A DNA stretch of 19,429 bases, taken from contig CAJMNP010000004.1 in assembly GCA_905214895.1 (NCBI GenBank), forward strand, positions 1 through 19,429. Reading direction: 5' to 3'. Below the pieces are notes generated by a model that was given only the letters and a program-made list of their open reading frames with translations, ran no database searches and was not told the DNA's origin. The translations under genes and the position numbers were made by a program. The DNA is from an uncultured bacterium (GTDB lineage Bacteria > Actinomycetota > Coriobacteriia > Coriobacteriales > Coriobacteriaceae). Below, one piece after another: positions 1-7,035 of the stretch (position 1 is the first letter of the stretch; every line of letters starts with the position of its first letter).

Positions 1-51
1 TATCGGTCGATGATTTCAATCCTGCGGCTAGCCGATGTTCTTCGCAAATAA
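1..51 (+). CDS. possible 3' end of a plus-strand gene cut by the window edge
   Basis: Frame 1 is open from the first base and reads YRSMISILRLADVLRK before a TAA at 49-51. The short peptide has an ordinary protein-like composition and would converge on the yhcH group, with hairpins in between. Sixteen codons are too few to recognise a family, and the open frame could be chance. No function is proposed. Confidence 0.3.
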   Translation, partial: YRSMISILRLADVLRK

Positions 52-68
52 ATGAGGCTTCCCTATTC

Positions 69-124
69 AAAAACCGAAAACCCCGCCAAACGTGATTCCC
101 CTAGGGAAAACACGCTTGGCGGGG
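69..124 (-). terminator. intrinsic terminator of the lacX-lacC-yhcH group
   Basis: Read on the minus strand, a 44-base near-palindrome (81-124) has outer arms CCCCGCCAA / TTGGCGGGG and an inner CGTG...CACG stem around CCCTAGGG, with three mismatched pairs. It is followed directly by TTTTCGGTTTTT (complement of 69-80). This is a classic Rho-independent terminator about 60 bases past the yhcH stop. On the plus strand the hairpin lacks a T-tract. Confidence 0.85.
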
Positions 125-127
125 TCG

Positions 128-157
128 TGGCGTGATTCCCCTAGGGGAATCACGCCA
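128..157. repeat. 30-base perfect palindrome with CCCCTAGGGG core
   Basis: Bases 128-157 form an uninterrupted palindrome: TGGCGTGATTCCCC and its exact complement meet at CTAG. The 16-base core CGTGATTCCCCTAGGG recurs at 91-106 inside the adjacent terminator hairpin. It sits between the yhcH stop and the terminator, so it would form a second hairpin in the transcript's 3' end. It has no T-tract of its own. Confidence 0.8.
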
Positions 158-186
158 TCAGACGAACAGCTCAGCCGAGCGGCTCG

Positions 187-660
187 CTACTCCTCCCAGT
201 AAGCATCTGCAAGCAGCTTAAAGCAGATCTTCTTGACCGGCTGTGCGCCATCGCCCGGGAACTCGAGCGTGGGCATGTGAGGCTCGCCGGCAACGAACAG
301 CGCAAACTTGTCGTCGGCAAGATCGCCGGCGATCGAAGCGTCGGAATCGACCAGATCGTAGTCGTCCTTCTCGTCAAACTCCTGAACCAGCGTCAGACTG
401 CCCGTGGCGACCTTAAAGGCCTCGCGACCCTCAACGTCGATCTGCAGGTCGTGATAGCGCTGATGCGTCTCATAGTGAGCCTCGGCCTCGGGACGCGTCG
501 TGGGAGCCATGACGTTCGCATAGACCTTGTCGCCCAGAATCGGATGGCTGCCGACCTCGAGCTCTGCCGGGTCGTTCTCCTCGAGCCAGTCGATCAGCAC
601 GTCGAGGCCCTTGAGCATTCCGCGGTACTCCTCGATATCGCCCAATGCACCGTAAATCAT
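187..660 (-). CDS. YhcH/YjgK/YiaL (TabA/NanQ) family sugar anomerase
   Basis: The 157-residue protein matches the length and motifs of the DUF386 beta-barrel (cupin-like) family that includes E. coli TabA and YhcH/NanQ. Visible motifs are the HYETHQRYHDLQ segment (family metal-ligand region, near residues 82-93), a following EGREA, and the late EPHMP segment with a final KKICFKL strand. Characterised relatives act on sugars linked to sialic acid and other hexose-type catabolism; NanQ opens or anomerises N-acetylneuraminate. The start ATG has an upstream GAGGGG Shine-Dalgarno about six bases away. It is the last gene of the lacX-lacC-yhcH group, 32 bases beyond a nagA remnant, so a role in amino-sugar or tagatose use is inferred. 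The exact substrate cannot be told from sequence. Confidence 0.85.
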   Translation of the reverse strand: MIYGALGDIEEYRGMLKGLDVLIDWLEENDPAELEVGSHPILGDKVYANVMAPTTRPEAEAHYETHQRYHDLQIDVEGREAFKVATGSLTLVQEFDEKDDYDLVDSDASIAGDLADDKFALFVAGEPHMPTLEFPGDGAQPVKKICFKLLADAYWEE

Positions 661-692
661 CTAAATCCCCTCTCGGATCGCTTCTTTGGCGG

Positions 693-830
693 CTACTCGG
701 CAAACGCGTTACCGACGCTGTTGCCACCCACATACGCCTCGACCAGGGTAAGGTCGGGATTGAACACGACAAACTCGGCGTCGCGCCCCAGCATAATGCT
801 ACCGCACTTGTCGTCGACATGAGCTAGCAA
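693..830 (-). pseudogene. 3' remnant of a second nagA (N-acetyl-hexosamine-6-P deacetylase)
   Basis: On the minus strand, a frame ending in TAG at 693-695 encodes 42 residues (from codon 819-821) aligning without gaps to residues 348-389, the extreme C-terminus, of the intact NagA at 3550-4719. By hand count 32 of 42 positions are identical, including CGSIM, GRDA, LTLVE and SVGNAF, and both end exactly at the stop. Similarity fades just upstream near 822-840, and the lacC stop comes at 858-860, so the first ~345 codons are missing. The stop context and reading frame are intact, suggesting a fairly recent deletion. It lies between lacC and yhcH in the same orientation, as a nagA in a GalNAc operon would. 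The 24% divergence means it is not a fresh copy of the intact gene. Confidence 0.85.
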
Positions 831-857
831 GCAATGCCGGGGCCGACGCCCAGGCTT

Positions 858-1793
858 TTACAGCTCGGTCACGACAACGCCGTTGTAGACCTCGTCCCAA
901 CGGTCCATGACCAGATGGCCGGTCATGGGATCCATGGCATTGAGCTTGCCGCAGGTGTTGGCGGTGCGCAGCACCGTCTCGTCGTCCGCGCCAGCAGCAA
1001 TGGCATGCGCGAAGCCAGCGATAGTGGAGTCACCAGAGCCCGTGGCGTTAACGGCAGGGATATCGGGCGTCTTTGCGCGGAACGCACGGCCATTGTGGAA
1101 GCCAACGGAGCCGGCAGCGCCCATGGACACGACGACCCAGGGGATATCGGAGAAGCGGGCATCAGAGGCGAGCGCGGCGCGGAGCTCGTCCACATCGTCG
1201 GTGGTAAAGCTCGTACCCAAAAGGCCGTTGATCTCGGTCAGGTTAGGCTTGACCAGCTCGGGCTTAATTTCGGACTTAAGGGCGGCCTCGAGCGAAGCAC
1301 CCGAGGTATCGAGCAACACCTTGGCACCGGCGTTCTCGGCAATGCCCGTGATCTTGGCATAGTAGTCTGCCTCGACACCGCGGGGCAGCGAACCCGAGAT
1401 GGTGACGACGTCGGCCTTGCTCGCAAGCTCGGTAAACTTGGCGGTAAAGGCATCGAGCTCCTCGGGGGCAATTGTCGGACCGCTCTCGAGCAGCTCGGTC
1501 TGGTTGCCGGCATGAAGGATATTGAGGCAGATGCGGGTCTCGCCCTTGATGGGCACAAAGTCGTTGTTAATACCGTTGGCGTCCATGAGCTCGGCCATGT
1601 AAGCGCCCATGTGGCCGCCGAGCAGACCGGTTGCCACGACGTCGTCGCCCAGCTGACCCAGCACACGGGCCACGTTGAGGCCCTTGCCGCCGGCGGTCTT
1701 TTCGGGCGTCACACGGTTGACGTCATCGATAACGAGCTCATCGAGCTGATAGCGCGTATCGACAGACGGGTTCATCGTAACGGTGAGGATCAT
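858..1793 (-). CDS. lacC: tagatose-6-phosphate kinase (PfkB family, LacC/1-phosphofructokinase type)
   Basis: This 311-residue sugar kinase of the ribokinase/PfkB family phosphorylates a hexose phosphate at C-1. Seen directly: the N-terminal MILTVTMNPSVD, the glycine-rich GGKGLNVARVL (35-45), the GETR...NILH substrate strand, KPN at 182-184, and NATGSGDS (249-256), whose Asp255 is the family's catalytic base. The C-terminal MTGHLVM resembles streptococcal LacC (MTGHVNM) more than FruK. With AgaS making tagatose-6-P nearby and a LacX-type epimerase immediately upstream (60-base gap), tagatose-6-P to tagatose-1,6-bisphosphate is the most likely reaction. A 1-phosphofructokinase role is the main alternative. 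AAGGAG lies six bases before the ATG. Residue 252 is Ser in GSGD where Ala (GAGD) is commoner; LacC proteins share this. Confidence 0.85.
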   Translation of the reverse strand: MILTVTMNPSVDTRYQLDELVIDDVNRVTPEKTAGGKGLNVARVLGQLGDDVVATGLLGGHMGAYMAELMDANGINNDFVPIKGETRICLNILHAGNQTELLESGPTIAPEELDAFTAKFTELASKADVVTISGSLPRGVEADYYAKITGIAENAGAKVLLDTSGASLEAALKSEIKPELVKPNLTEINGLLGTSFTTDDVDELRAALASDARFSDIPWVVVSMGAAGSVGFHNGRAFRAKTPDIPAVNATGSGDSTIAGFAHAIAAGADDETVLRTANTCGKLNAMDPMTGHLVMDRWDEVYNGVVVTEL

Positions 1794-1852
1794 TTTTAGC
1801 TCCTTATCTCGCAGGCTCCTAGTGCCTCGCGATACGAGTCGACAAAACGGAA

Positions 1853-2734
1853 TTACAGAATTTCAATCGTGAACGAGCGAACGACGGTCTCCTTGGGCTT
1901 GGCGACAAGGCAGCCGCGCTTATGCTCAAGCACGTCATCCTCATCGGAGCAGGTCGAAAGGCCGCCCCAGGGCTCAACTGCCACAAAATCGCCCTCGGGC
2001 TTACTCCACACGATGAGGTACGGAAAGCCCTCGAAGCTCAGGCGAACGCCCTTGTCCTCGCCCTTTTTGGAAATCGTGACCTGACGACTCTCGAGTACGT
2101 CAAAGATGGTCTCCGCAAAATCGAAGAGCTCGTGCGACAGGGGCAACGTCTTCCCCACCATGGGGTTCTTGGAGCGGTTTGCCACATCAATCAAGCCAGT
2201 CGATGGAACGGCGGTGCAGAGCTCCGCAGCCTCGTCCTTCTCAAAGCGCAGCTCGTAGTCCGTATAGACCTCGCCCTCATCGAGCGGGCACCTAAAGCCG
2301 GGATGTCCACCGATAAAGAACGGCATGTCCTCGGTGCCTTCATTGGTCACCTCATAGGAGACACGCACGGCGGCGTCCTCGAGCGTATAGCGGGCGACAA
2401 GCTTAAACGGATACGGATAATCGCTCAGCAACGCGGCGTTATCCTCCGAAGCCAGGCACATCGCCAGCTCGTTCTCACTCTGGCTCAGCAGCTTCCACTC
2501 CTGTTTGCGCGCAAACCCGTGGCGAGCGAGCTTCACATGATGCCCGGCAAACGTCATGGCATTGTTGTCGCGCAAGCCTCCGCAAATCGGAAAGCAGACC
2601 GGCGCCTGACCGGACCACACCGCGGGATCACCCTGCCACAAATACTCACGACCGTCAGCCTCAATCGAGGTAAACGAGCCGCCGGCCGTGGAAACCTTGA
2701 TAGAAATCGAATCGTTGGAAAGAGCGTATTCCAT
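1853..2734 (-). CDS. lacX: aldose 1-epimerase family protein (LacX type)
   Basis: The 293-residue protein belongs to the galactose-mutarotase superfamily and is closest in feel to LacX, the epimerase-like protein of lactococcal lac operons. Motifs: CFPICGGLRD (47-56), HGFAR..EW (72-80), GGHPGFRCPL (142-151) and VAVEPWGGL (251-259). His72, His144 and Glu254 are in the positions expected for substrate-binding His, catalytic His and catalytic Glu. It probably interconverts alpha and beta anomers of a sugar or sugar phosphate feeding the tagatose pathway. It is the first gene of the group, 60 bases before lacC, with AAGGA about eight bases before the ATG. The precise sugar is unknown; LacX proteins remain poorly characterised. 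Confidence 0.85.
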   Translation of the reverse strand: MEYALSNDSISIKVSTAGGSFTSIEADGREYLWQGDPAVWSGQAPVCFPICGGLRDNNAMTFAGHHVKLARHGFARKQEWKLLSQSENELAMCLASEDNAALLSDYPYPFKLVARYTLEDAAVRVSYEVTNEGTEDMPFFIGGHPGFRCPLDEGEVYTDYELRFEKDEAAELCTAVPSTGLIDVANRSKNPMVGKTLPLSHELFDFAETIFDVLESRQVTISKKGEDKGVRLSFEGFPYLIVWSKPEGDFVAVEPWGGLSTCSDEDDVLEHKRGCLVAKPKETVVRSFTIEIL

Positions 2735-2823
2735 TATCCATCCTTTCGGACAACTGCTTTTTCATGCAAGCGCCCGCCTCAATCCTAGTCAAAGGACAAA
2801 CCCGCGCGCTCGTCGATGTGTCC

Positions 2824-2854
2824 GGTATCCCGACCATACAACGGGGTACCATAC
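2824..2854. promoter_or_regulatory. inverted and direct repeats in the divergent lacX / flavodoxin promoter region
   Basis: GGTATCCCG (2824-2832) and CGGGGTACC (2842-2850) are inverted arms matching at 8 of 9 positions around a nine-base loop. A direct repeat ACCATAC occurs at 2833-2839 and 2848-2854. This lies in the 155-base gap between the lacX start and the flavodoxin start, so an operator for one or both is plausible. I see no convincing -35/-10 pair and no copy of the GntR site found elsewhere. Confidence 0.35.
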
Positions 2855-2889
2855 AGACATTGATGCAATTACAGCTGAAAGGCCTTCTT

Positions 2890-3474
2890 ATGCGAACCAT
2901 CATCCTTTATGCCTCACGCCACCACGGCAATACGAAAAAGCTCGTGGACGCCATCGTCGAGGCGCACCCCGAAATCGATACCCTCGACGTGAAGTCACTC
3001 GGTAAAAACGAGTACCCCGACCTGCACGAATACCATCTGATCGGTGTCGCCACGGGCATCTATTACTCCGAGATCGACAAGGACATGGCACGTGTGCTCA
3101 CGAACGTGCTGCAGCCGCAGGATAAGGTATTTGGCCTTATGACCTATGGTGGCAAAAACAAGTGGTACGGCAAGGATATCGATGGCATCTGCCGCATGAG
3201 GCAGGCCATCTTTATGGGTGTCTACGGCTGCCCCGGCTTTGATACGTGGGGGCCGTTCAAGCTCGCCGGCGGCGTCCAGAAGGGACACCCAACTGCCGAA
3301 GAGATTAAGGGAGCCGTCGATTTCTTCGACAAAATCGAAGATGAGTACGGCGATATCATCGTCGAAGAGTACGCCAAGCGCGAGAAGCGTCTAGCATACG
3401 AAAAGGAGCATCCTGCAGGAGGCCTGGTGGCCGGCGTTAAGCGCACGGCAAAGAAGATTGCTAACAAGCTGTAA
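2890..3474 (+). CDS. flavodoxin-domain protein
   Basis: This 194-residue protein opens with a beta strand and the FMN phosphate-binding loop of flavodoxins, ILYASRHHGNTKKL (residues 4-17, S/T-x-x-G-N-T pattern). It continues with an alternating alpha/beta pattern and a FGLMTYGGKNKWYG segment in the place of the second flavin loop. It resembles flavodoxin-fold proteins annotated as flavodoxin or HemG-like in Coriobacteria. The C-terminal ~35 residues are lysine-rich (KREKRLAYEKEH, ending KRTAKKIANKL) and may form an amphipathic or nucleic-acid/membrane-contacting tail. I chose the ATG at 2890 because GAAAGG lies about eight bases upstream and the FMN loop then falls at the usual place. Upstream in-frame starts (2764, 2863) have no better ribosome site. 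The redox partner is unknown. Confidence 0.8.
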   Translation: MRTIILYASRHHGNTKKLVDAIVEAHPEIDTLDVKSLGKNEYPDLHEYHLIGVATGIYYSEIDKDMARVLTNVLQPQDKVFGLMTYGGKNKWYGKDIDGICRMRQAIFMGVYGCPGFDTWGPFKLAGGVQKGHPTAEEIKGAVDFFDKIEDEYGDIIVEEYAKREKRLAYEKEHPAGGLVAGVKRTAKKIANKL

Positions 3475-3505
3475 CTGTGAAGGTGCTTTTGAGCGTTTAA
3501 CCCAT

Positions 3506-3543
3506 ACGGCGGGTCCGAGCAGATTCGGGCCCGCCGTCTTTTT
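3506..3543 (+). terminator. intrinsic terminator of the flavodoxin gene
   Basis: ACGGCGGG (3506-3513) pairs perfectly with CCCGCCGT (3530-3537), followed by CTTTTTC on the plus strand. It lies 31 bases past the flavodoxin stop and just beyond the convergent nagA stop, where it may also hold back nagA transcripts although the minus side lacks a T-tract. Confidence 0.85.
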
Positions 3544-3549
3544 CTATCG

Positions 3550-4719
3550 TTACTCGGTAAAGGCGTTGCCGACGCTCTGGCCGCCAACATACGTCTCGAC
3601 GAGGGTGAGCTCATGGTCGAACACGACAAAGTCGGCGTCGCGACCCGGCATGATGCTGCCGCACTTATCCTCGATGTGCGCGGAGCGTGCCGGCACCTCG
3701 GTTGCCATGCGAATGGCGATATCGGCGCTGGCGATGCCCCAGTCGACGATGTTCTTGACGCCCTGGGCAAGCGTGAGCACCGAACCGGCAATGCTCTTGC
3801 CATCGGCGAGCCAGCACAGGTTGTCCTTCATGATGACGTCCATGCCGCCGCTGGTGTAGCTGCCCTCGGGCATGCCGCCGCAGCCCAGGCAGTCGGTGAT
3901 GAGTACCGTGTGCTGCCAGCCCTTGGCCTGCAGCAGCGCCTTGATGGCGGCAGGGTTTACGTGCTTGCCGTCACAGATGATCTCGGCGTAGGTCTCGGAC
4001 GTGGACATAGCAGCACCCACGACACCGGGCTCACGGTGATGCAGCCCGCGCTGGCCGTTATAGGTATGCGTAAAGCAGCTGGCACCGGCGTTGATGGCGG
4101 CGATGCACTCATCGTAGGTGGCGTCGGAGTGACCGATGCTGGTCACCACACCCTTGGCGTTCAGAGCAGCCGCATAAGCAGCGGCACCGTCGCGCTCGGC
4201 CGCCATGGCGCTCTTAACGATGCGACCGCCCGCAGCCTCCTGCCACTGATCAAAGACCTCCTCGGAGGGATCGATAAGATAAGCGGGGTTCTGCGCGCCC
4301 ACGTGCTTCATGGTAAAGAAGGGGCCCTCCAGGTAGATGCCCTGAATGCGAGCACCGCAGAAGTCGGGGCCGCGACCCTCGTCCGCCTGAGCGATGGCGG
4401 CGCAAGCGTCCTTGATCTGCTCGACGCCATCGGTGAACGTCGTGGGTAGCCAGCTGGTGGTACCGCGACGGGCGAGCTCAGTCGAGCTGATATCGATACC
4501 CTCGGGGTCGTTATCGGTAGTTGAGTGGTTGTAGAAGCCATGGATGTGGGTATCGACCATACCCGGTGCGATCCACGATCCCGTGTAGTCCTTGATCTCG
4601 CAAGAGGGCTCGTCGGCCTGCCAGGCGCCAAAGACGCCATCCTCGATCATAAGATAGCCGCCCAGCTGCGGACCTGCCGGCAAGAAGAACTTGTCAGCCT
4701 TAATTGCGTACGTGCTCAT
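3550..4719 (-). CDS. nagA: N-acetylgalactosamine/N-acetylglucosamine-6-phosphate deacetylase
   Basis: The 389-residue amidohydrolase removes acetate from GalNAc-6-P (AgaA role) or GlcNAc-6-P in the cytoplasm. Motifs: PGMVDTHIHG with the metal-site HxH at His58/His60, EGPFF with Glu131, GHSDA with His197, THTYNGQRGLHHREPG with His218, and ITDCLGCGG with the catalytic Asp276. The residue after that Asp is Cys instead of the commoner Ala. The start is set at ATG 4719: AAGGAG stands five bases upstream, whereas the GTG at 4725 would overlap that ribosome site. Its context (agaS upstream, GalNAc PTS nearby) favours GalNAc-6-P as substrate. A strong terminator separates it from agaS, so it probably has its own promoter. 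A second nagA remnant lies at 693-830. Confidence 0.92.
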   Translation of the reverse strand: MSTYAIKADKFFLPAGPQLGGYLMIEDGVFGAWQADEPSCEIKDYTGSWIAPGMVDTHIHGFYNHSTTDNDPEGIDISSTELARRGTTSWLPTTFTDGVEQIKDACAAIAQADEGRGPDFCGARIQGIYLEGPFFTMKHVGAQNPAYLIDPSEEVFDQWQEAAGGRIVKSAMAAERDGAAAYAAALNAKGVVTSIGHSDATYDECIAAINAGASCFTHTYNGQRGLHHREPGVVGAAMSTSETYAEIICDGKHVNPAAIKALLQAKGWQHTVLITDCLGCGGMPEGSYTSGGMDVIMKDNLCWLADGKSIAGSVLTLAQGVKNIVDWGIASADIAIRMATEVPARSAHIEDKCGSIMPGRDADFVVFDHELTLVETYVGGQSVGNAFTE

Positions 4720-4758
4720 ATGCACTCCTTGCTTCTAAAGCAGTTGACTGTGGTGATG

Positions 4759-4764
4759 CTTATA
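4759..4764 (-). promoter_or_regulatory. candidate -10 of a separate nagA promoter
   Basis: TATAAG on the minus strand, 40 bases before the nagA start and about 19 bases beyond the agaS terminator. No good -35 is visible; the matching position falls in the terminator T-tract. The presence of a terminator upstream is the main reason to expect a promoter here. Confidence 0.35.
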
Positions 4765-4782
4765 CCCGGTCCATGTGAAAAC

Positions 4783-4819
4783 AAAAAGCGCCCGCCCGCC
4801 GTTATGAGCGGACGGGCGC
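4783..4819 (-). terminator. intrinsic terminator after agaS
   Basis: GCGCCCGTCCGC and GCGGGCGGGCGC (minus strand, one mismatch) flank an eight-base loop, followed by TTTTTGTTTTC. It starts 20 bases past the agaS stop and lies between agaS and nagA, so agaS and nagA are probably separate transcripts or nagA is reached only by read-through. Confidence 0.85.
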
Positions 4820-4838
4820 CCTTGCAGGGGGGACGCGA

Positions 4839-6005
4839 TTAAGCGGTGAAGGGGTGAATCGTCACGCCCTTAACCACGCGGTTGACCGTGCCGGTGGGGC
4901 TCGGCGTATCGGGCGTGTTGCCCACGCGCACGGAGTTGAGCAGGCTGATGGCCTGGGCAAACATCACGAACGGCAGGGCAAGGTAGCCCTCGGGGAGTGC
5001 CTCATAGCCCTTAAAGGTGAAGGACTCGCCCTCGTAGACGGTAGCGCCATCCTGCTGAACGGCAACGGTGTGCTGAGCGATCTTGTCGCCACCGATCTCG
5101 TTGAGGATGTCGATATCGTACTGACGGGTGTAGGCATCGTTGTTGACGAAAACGAACACGAGGGTCTTGTCGTCGACGAAGGACTTGGGTCCGTGACGAT
5201 AACCCATAGAGGTGTCGTAGGAAGTAGCGACCAGACCGTGAGCGAGCTCGAGGATCTTGAGCTGGCTCTCCTGGGCAAGGCCACCGAAGGAGCCGGAACC
5301 CAAGTAGGTCACGCGGTTGAAGTCGCCAGCCAGGTAATCGGCAACCTCGGACTCGCGAGCGATGACCTCCTCGCCCATCTTGGCGATGGTCTCGACCCAC
5401 TCGGCCTTCTGCTCGTCGGAAGCCTCGTCAAAGATGAGGGTAGAGAGCAGGGTCATGCAGGTGTAGGAACCGGTCATGGCGAAGCCCTTGTCGTTGGCGC
5501 GCGGGATGAGCAGCGTCAGCGCATTGGGGTCATCAGCGGACTCGACAGCGAGCTTGCCCTCGGGAGCGCAGGTGATGTTGAGAAACTTGACGTTGTGGAC
5601 GAGCTCCTTGGCAACGGCGACGGCGGCAAGGCTCTCGGGGCTGTTGCCAGAGCGGGCAAAGGAAACCACGAGCGTGGGATCCTCGGCGCGCAGGAAGTCG
5701 CGCGGGGCGCTCACGATATCGGTCGTGGCGATGGGCTTAAAGTCGTAGAGATCAGTGTTGCCAGCGTGACGCAGGTACGGGGCGCAGGTATCGCCAACAT
5801 AGTCGGACGTACCGGCACCGGTGAAGACAACGGACAGACGGCCCTCGCCCATAGCGCGAGCCTCAGCCAGGAAGGCCTCGATGGCCTCCTTGTTCTCGCG
5901 ATAGATGTTGAGCGTATCACGCCAAAGCTCGGGCTGCTGAGCAATCTCGGCCGTGGTGATCTGGGCGCCGAGCTCGGTGAGCTCCTCGACACTCTTCTCG
6001 AACAT
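4839..6005 (-). CDS. agaS: AgaS-type SIS-domain sugar isomerase (galactosamine-6-P deaminase/isomerase)
   Basis: The 388-residue protein has two SIS domains, as in E. coli AgaS (about 384 residues). It is expected to deaminate and isomerise galactosamine-6-phosphate to tagatose-6-phosphate plus ammonia. Motifs: FTGAGTSDYVGDTCAPYL (near 61-78, first phosphate-sugar loop), SFARSGNSPES (second loop), LGSGSFGGLAQESQLK in the second SIS domain, SYDTSMGYRHGPKSF, and the diagnostic C-terminal SPTGTVNRVVKGVTIHP. It supplies the substrate of the LacC kinase. Upstream lie a TATAAT -10 and an operator identical to that of the PTS operon, so it should be induced together with GalNAc import. A terminator follows its stop. 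Confidence 0.92.
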   Translation of the reverse strand: MFEKSVEELTELGAQITTAEIAQQPELWRDTLNIYRENKEAIEAFLAEARAMGEGRLSVVFTGAGTSDYVGDTCAPYLRHAGNTDLYDFKPIATTDIVSAPRDFLRAEDPTLVVSFARSGNSPESLAAVAVAKELVHNVKFLNITCAPEGKLAVESADDPNALTLLIPRANDKGFAMTGSYTCMTLLSTLIFDEASDEQKAEWVETIAKMGEEVIARESEVADYLAGDFNRVTYLGSGSFGGLAQESQLKILELAHGLVATSYDTSMGYRHGPKSFVDDKTLVFVFVNNDAYTRQYDIDILNEIGGDKIAQHTVAVQQDGATVYEGESFTFKGYEALPEGYLALPFVMFAQAISLLNSVRVGNTPDTPSPTGTVNRVVKGVTIHPFTA

Positions 6006-6044
6006 TTCTAATACCTCTCTCTAGAAGTAATCCTCTGACGTGCA

Positions 6045-6080
6045 ATTATACACTTCGGTTGGTTATCTGGTAGTAACCAG
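6045..6080 (-). promoter_or_regulatory. agaS promoter with GntR-type operator
   Basis: Minus-strand TATAAT (6045-6050) lies 40 bases before the agaS start. The palindromic CTGGT-AGTA-ACCAG (6067-6080) occupies the -35 position, where no good -35 hexamer is seen. The 13-base CTGGTAGTAACCA, read on the plus strand at 6067-6079, recurs at 10359-10371 before the PTS operon. The layout TGGT-N4-ACCA is typical of NagR/DasR-like GntR/UTRA operators. Confidence 0.75.
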
Positions 6081-6119
6081 TTAAATACAAAGAATCATCA
6101 TATGGAAACGGTGCAGACA

Positions 6120-6851
6120 CTAATCGCTACGCTGGTGGTAAACCTTGTATTTAAACTGATCGGCACGAGCAACCGAGAGCGTATACTCCACAACCTCGTT
6201 TGACTCGTTATACGTAGTCCTAACCAAATCGAGCACAGGCGAGCCCTCGACGATTTCCAAAAGGTGGGCATCGGTGGGACGGGCTATGCTCGCATAGAAC
6301 TCCTCTTCAGCCACGCGTATTTTTTGCTGAAAGTCTTGCTCAATCACATCGTAAAGCGGCTTACGCTCCAGCAGCGGTCGCTTTAGGGACAGAAATTGAC
6401 GAACCGGTAGATAGCTACGTTCGACCATCATGGGCATGTTGTCGGCAGAACGAAGGCGCTTGAGCTTAAAAATGCGATCACCGATACGTAATCCCATATG
6501 CTCGGCCAGATTCTTATCGGCCTCCATCTCGCAAAAATCGAGAATCGTGGTCTCGGGGTCGCGACCCATCGCGCGCATCTGCTCGGTAAAGCTGTAGGAC
6601 TGCATAAGATTGGTTGCCTTTGCCGAACGGTCGGTCACAAAGGTACCGCGACCGTGCTGCCGAACCACCAGTCCTAAACGCTCCAGTTCCTGCAGAGCCA
6701 GGCGTACCGTAGTGCGCGAGAGACCATAGCGCTCCGAAAGTTCGCGCTCGGAAGGAATCATGTCACCGGCGCGATATTCATGGTCAATCTTTTCGGTCAG
6801 AATATCGACCAGCTGATCGTACAGCGGTTGCTTGCGCGCTCCGATCGCCAT
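6120..6851 (-). CDS. GntR-family regulator with UTRA sensor domain (HutC/NagR subfamily)
   Basis: The 243-residue protein has an N-terminal winged helix (about 8-73: PLYDQLVDILTEKI, IPSERELSERYGLSRTTVRLAL, GRGTFV) and a C-terminal UTRA ligand domain (about 95-235) that in relatives binds sugar phosphates. The start is ATG 6851, five bases after GGAGG; the upstream TTG at 6872 would put the ribosome site inside the gene. It sits between the PTS operon and agaS, and a shared palindromic site precedes both, so it most likely represses GalNAc uptake and catabolism until a phosphorylated amino sugar binds. AgaR of E. coli is a DeoR-type protein, so this resembles the NagR/DasR type of control. Ligand and direction of control are inferred. 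Confidence 0.88.
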   Translation of the reverse strand: MAIGARKQPLYDQLVDILTEKIDHEYRAGDMIPSERELSERYGLSRTTVRLALQELERLGLVVRQHGRGTFVTDRSAKATNLMQSYSFTEQMRAMGRDPETTILDFCEMEADKNLAEHMGLRIGDRIFKLKRLRSADNMPMMVERSYLPVRQFLSLKRPLLERKPLYDVIEQDFQQKIRVAEEEFYASIARPTDAHLLEIVEGSPVLDLVRTTYNESNEVVEYTLSVARADQFKYKVYHQRSD

Positions 6852-6899
6852 CCTATCCTCCCTTTTGCTCAAACTAGGCTAATACCTTGGGTGTTTAGC

Positions 6900-6929
6900 A
6901 TTATCTGTCTGCCACACCCGAATCATCAA
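6900..6929 (-). promoter_or_regulatory. candidate gntR promoter
   Basis: On the minus strand TTGATG (6924-6929) is followed after 18 bases by GATAAT (6900-6905), about 50 bases before the chosen ATG. It directly follows the PTS terminator T-tract, which would give the regulator a transcript of its own. Confidence 0.55.
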
Positions 6930-6930
6930 G

Positions 6931-6969
6931 AAAACAAAAGCCGCGCGCTCTTTCGAGCACGCGGCTTTT
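6931..6969 (-). terminator. intrinsic terminator of the PTS operon
   Basis: On the minus strand AAAAGCCGCG and CGCGGCTTTT enclose an inner GCTC-GAAA-GAGC tetraloop hairpin, followed by GTTTTC. The stem is essentially perfect. It lies about 67 bases beyond the IID stop and separates the PTS operon from gntR. Confidence 0.9.
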
Positions 6970-6993
6970 AACATACACATGGCTTAAGGGGTC

Positions 6994-7022
6994 GGGGTGT
7001 GAGCCGCGTAGGGACACACCCC
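6994..7022 (-). other. second hairpin 3' of IID
   Basis: GGGGTGTG (6994-7001) and CACACCCC (7015-7022) form a perfect eight-pair stem between the IID stop and the terminator. No T-tract follows, so it may instead protect the 3' end of the PTS mRNA from exonucleases. Confidence 0.5.
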
Positions 7023-7035
7023 TCAAGCTAGAGCC

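Noticed and set aside
81..157. Possible CRISPR repeats or an attachment site
   Set aside because: Only two unequal palindromes are present, one with a terminator T-tract, with no regular spacers and no integrase or tRNA nearby.
834..1799. A 321-codon plus-strand frame opposite lacC
   Set aside because: Antisense shadow; the minus-strand gene has all PfkB motifs.
4854..6011. A 385-codon plus-strand frame opposite agaS
   Set aside because: It is an exact antisense shadow of agaS, which has clear SIS motifs, ribosome site and promoter. The plus frame is Gly/Leu/Asp-rich noise.
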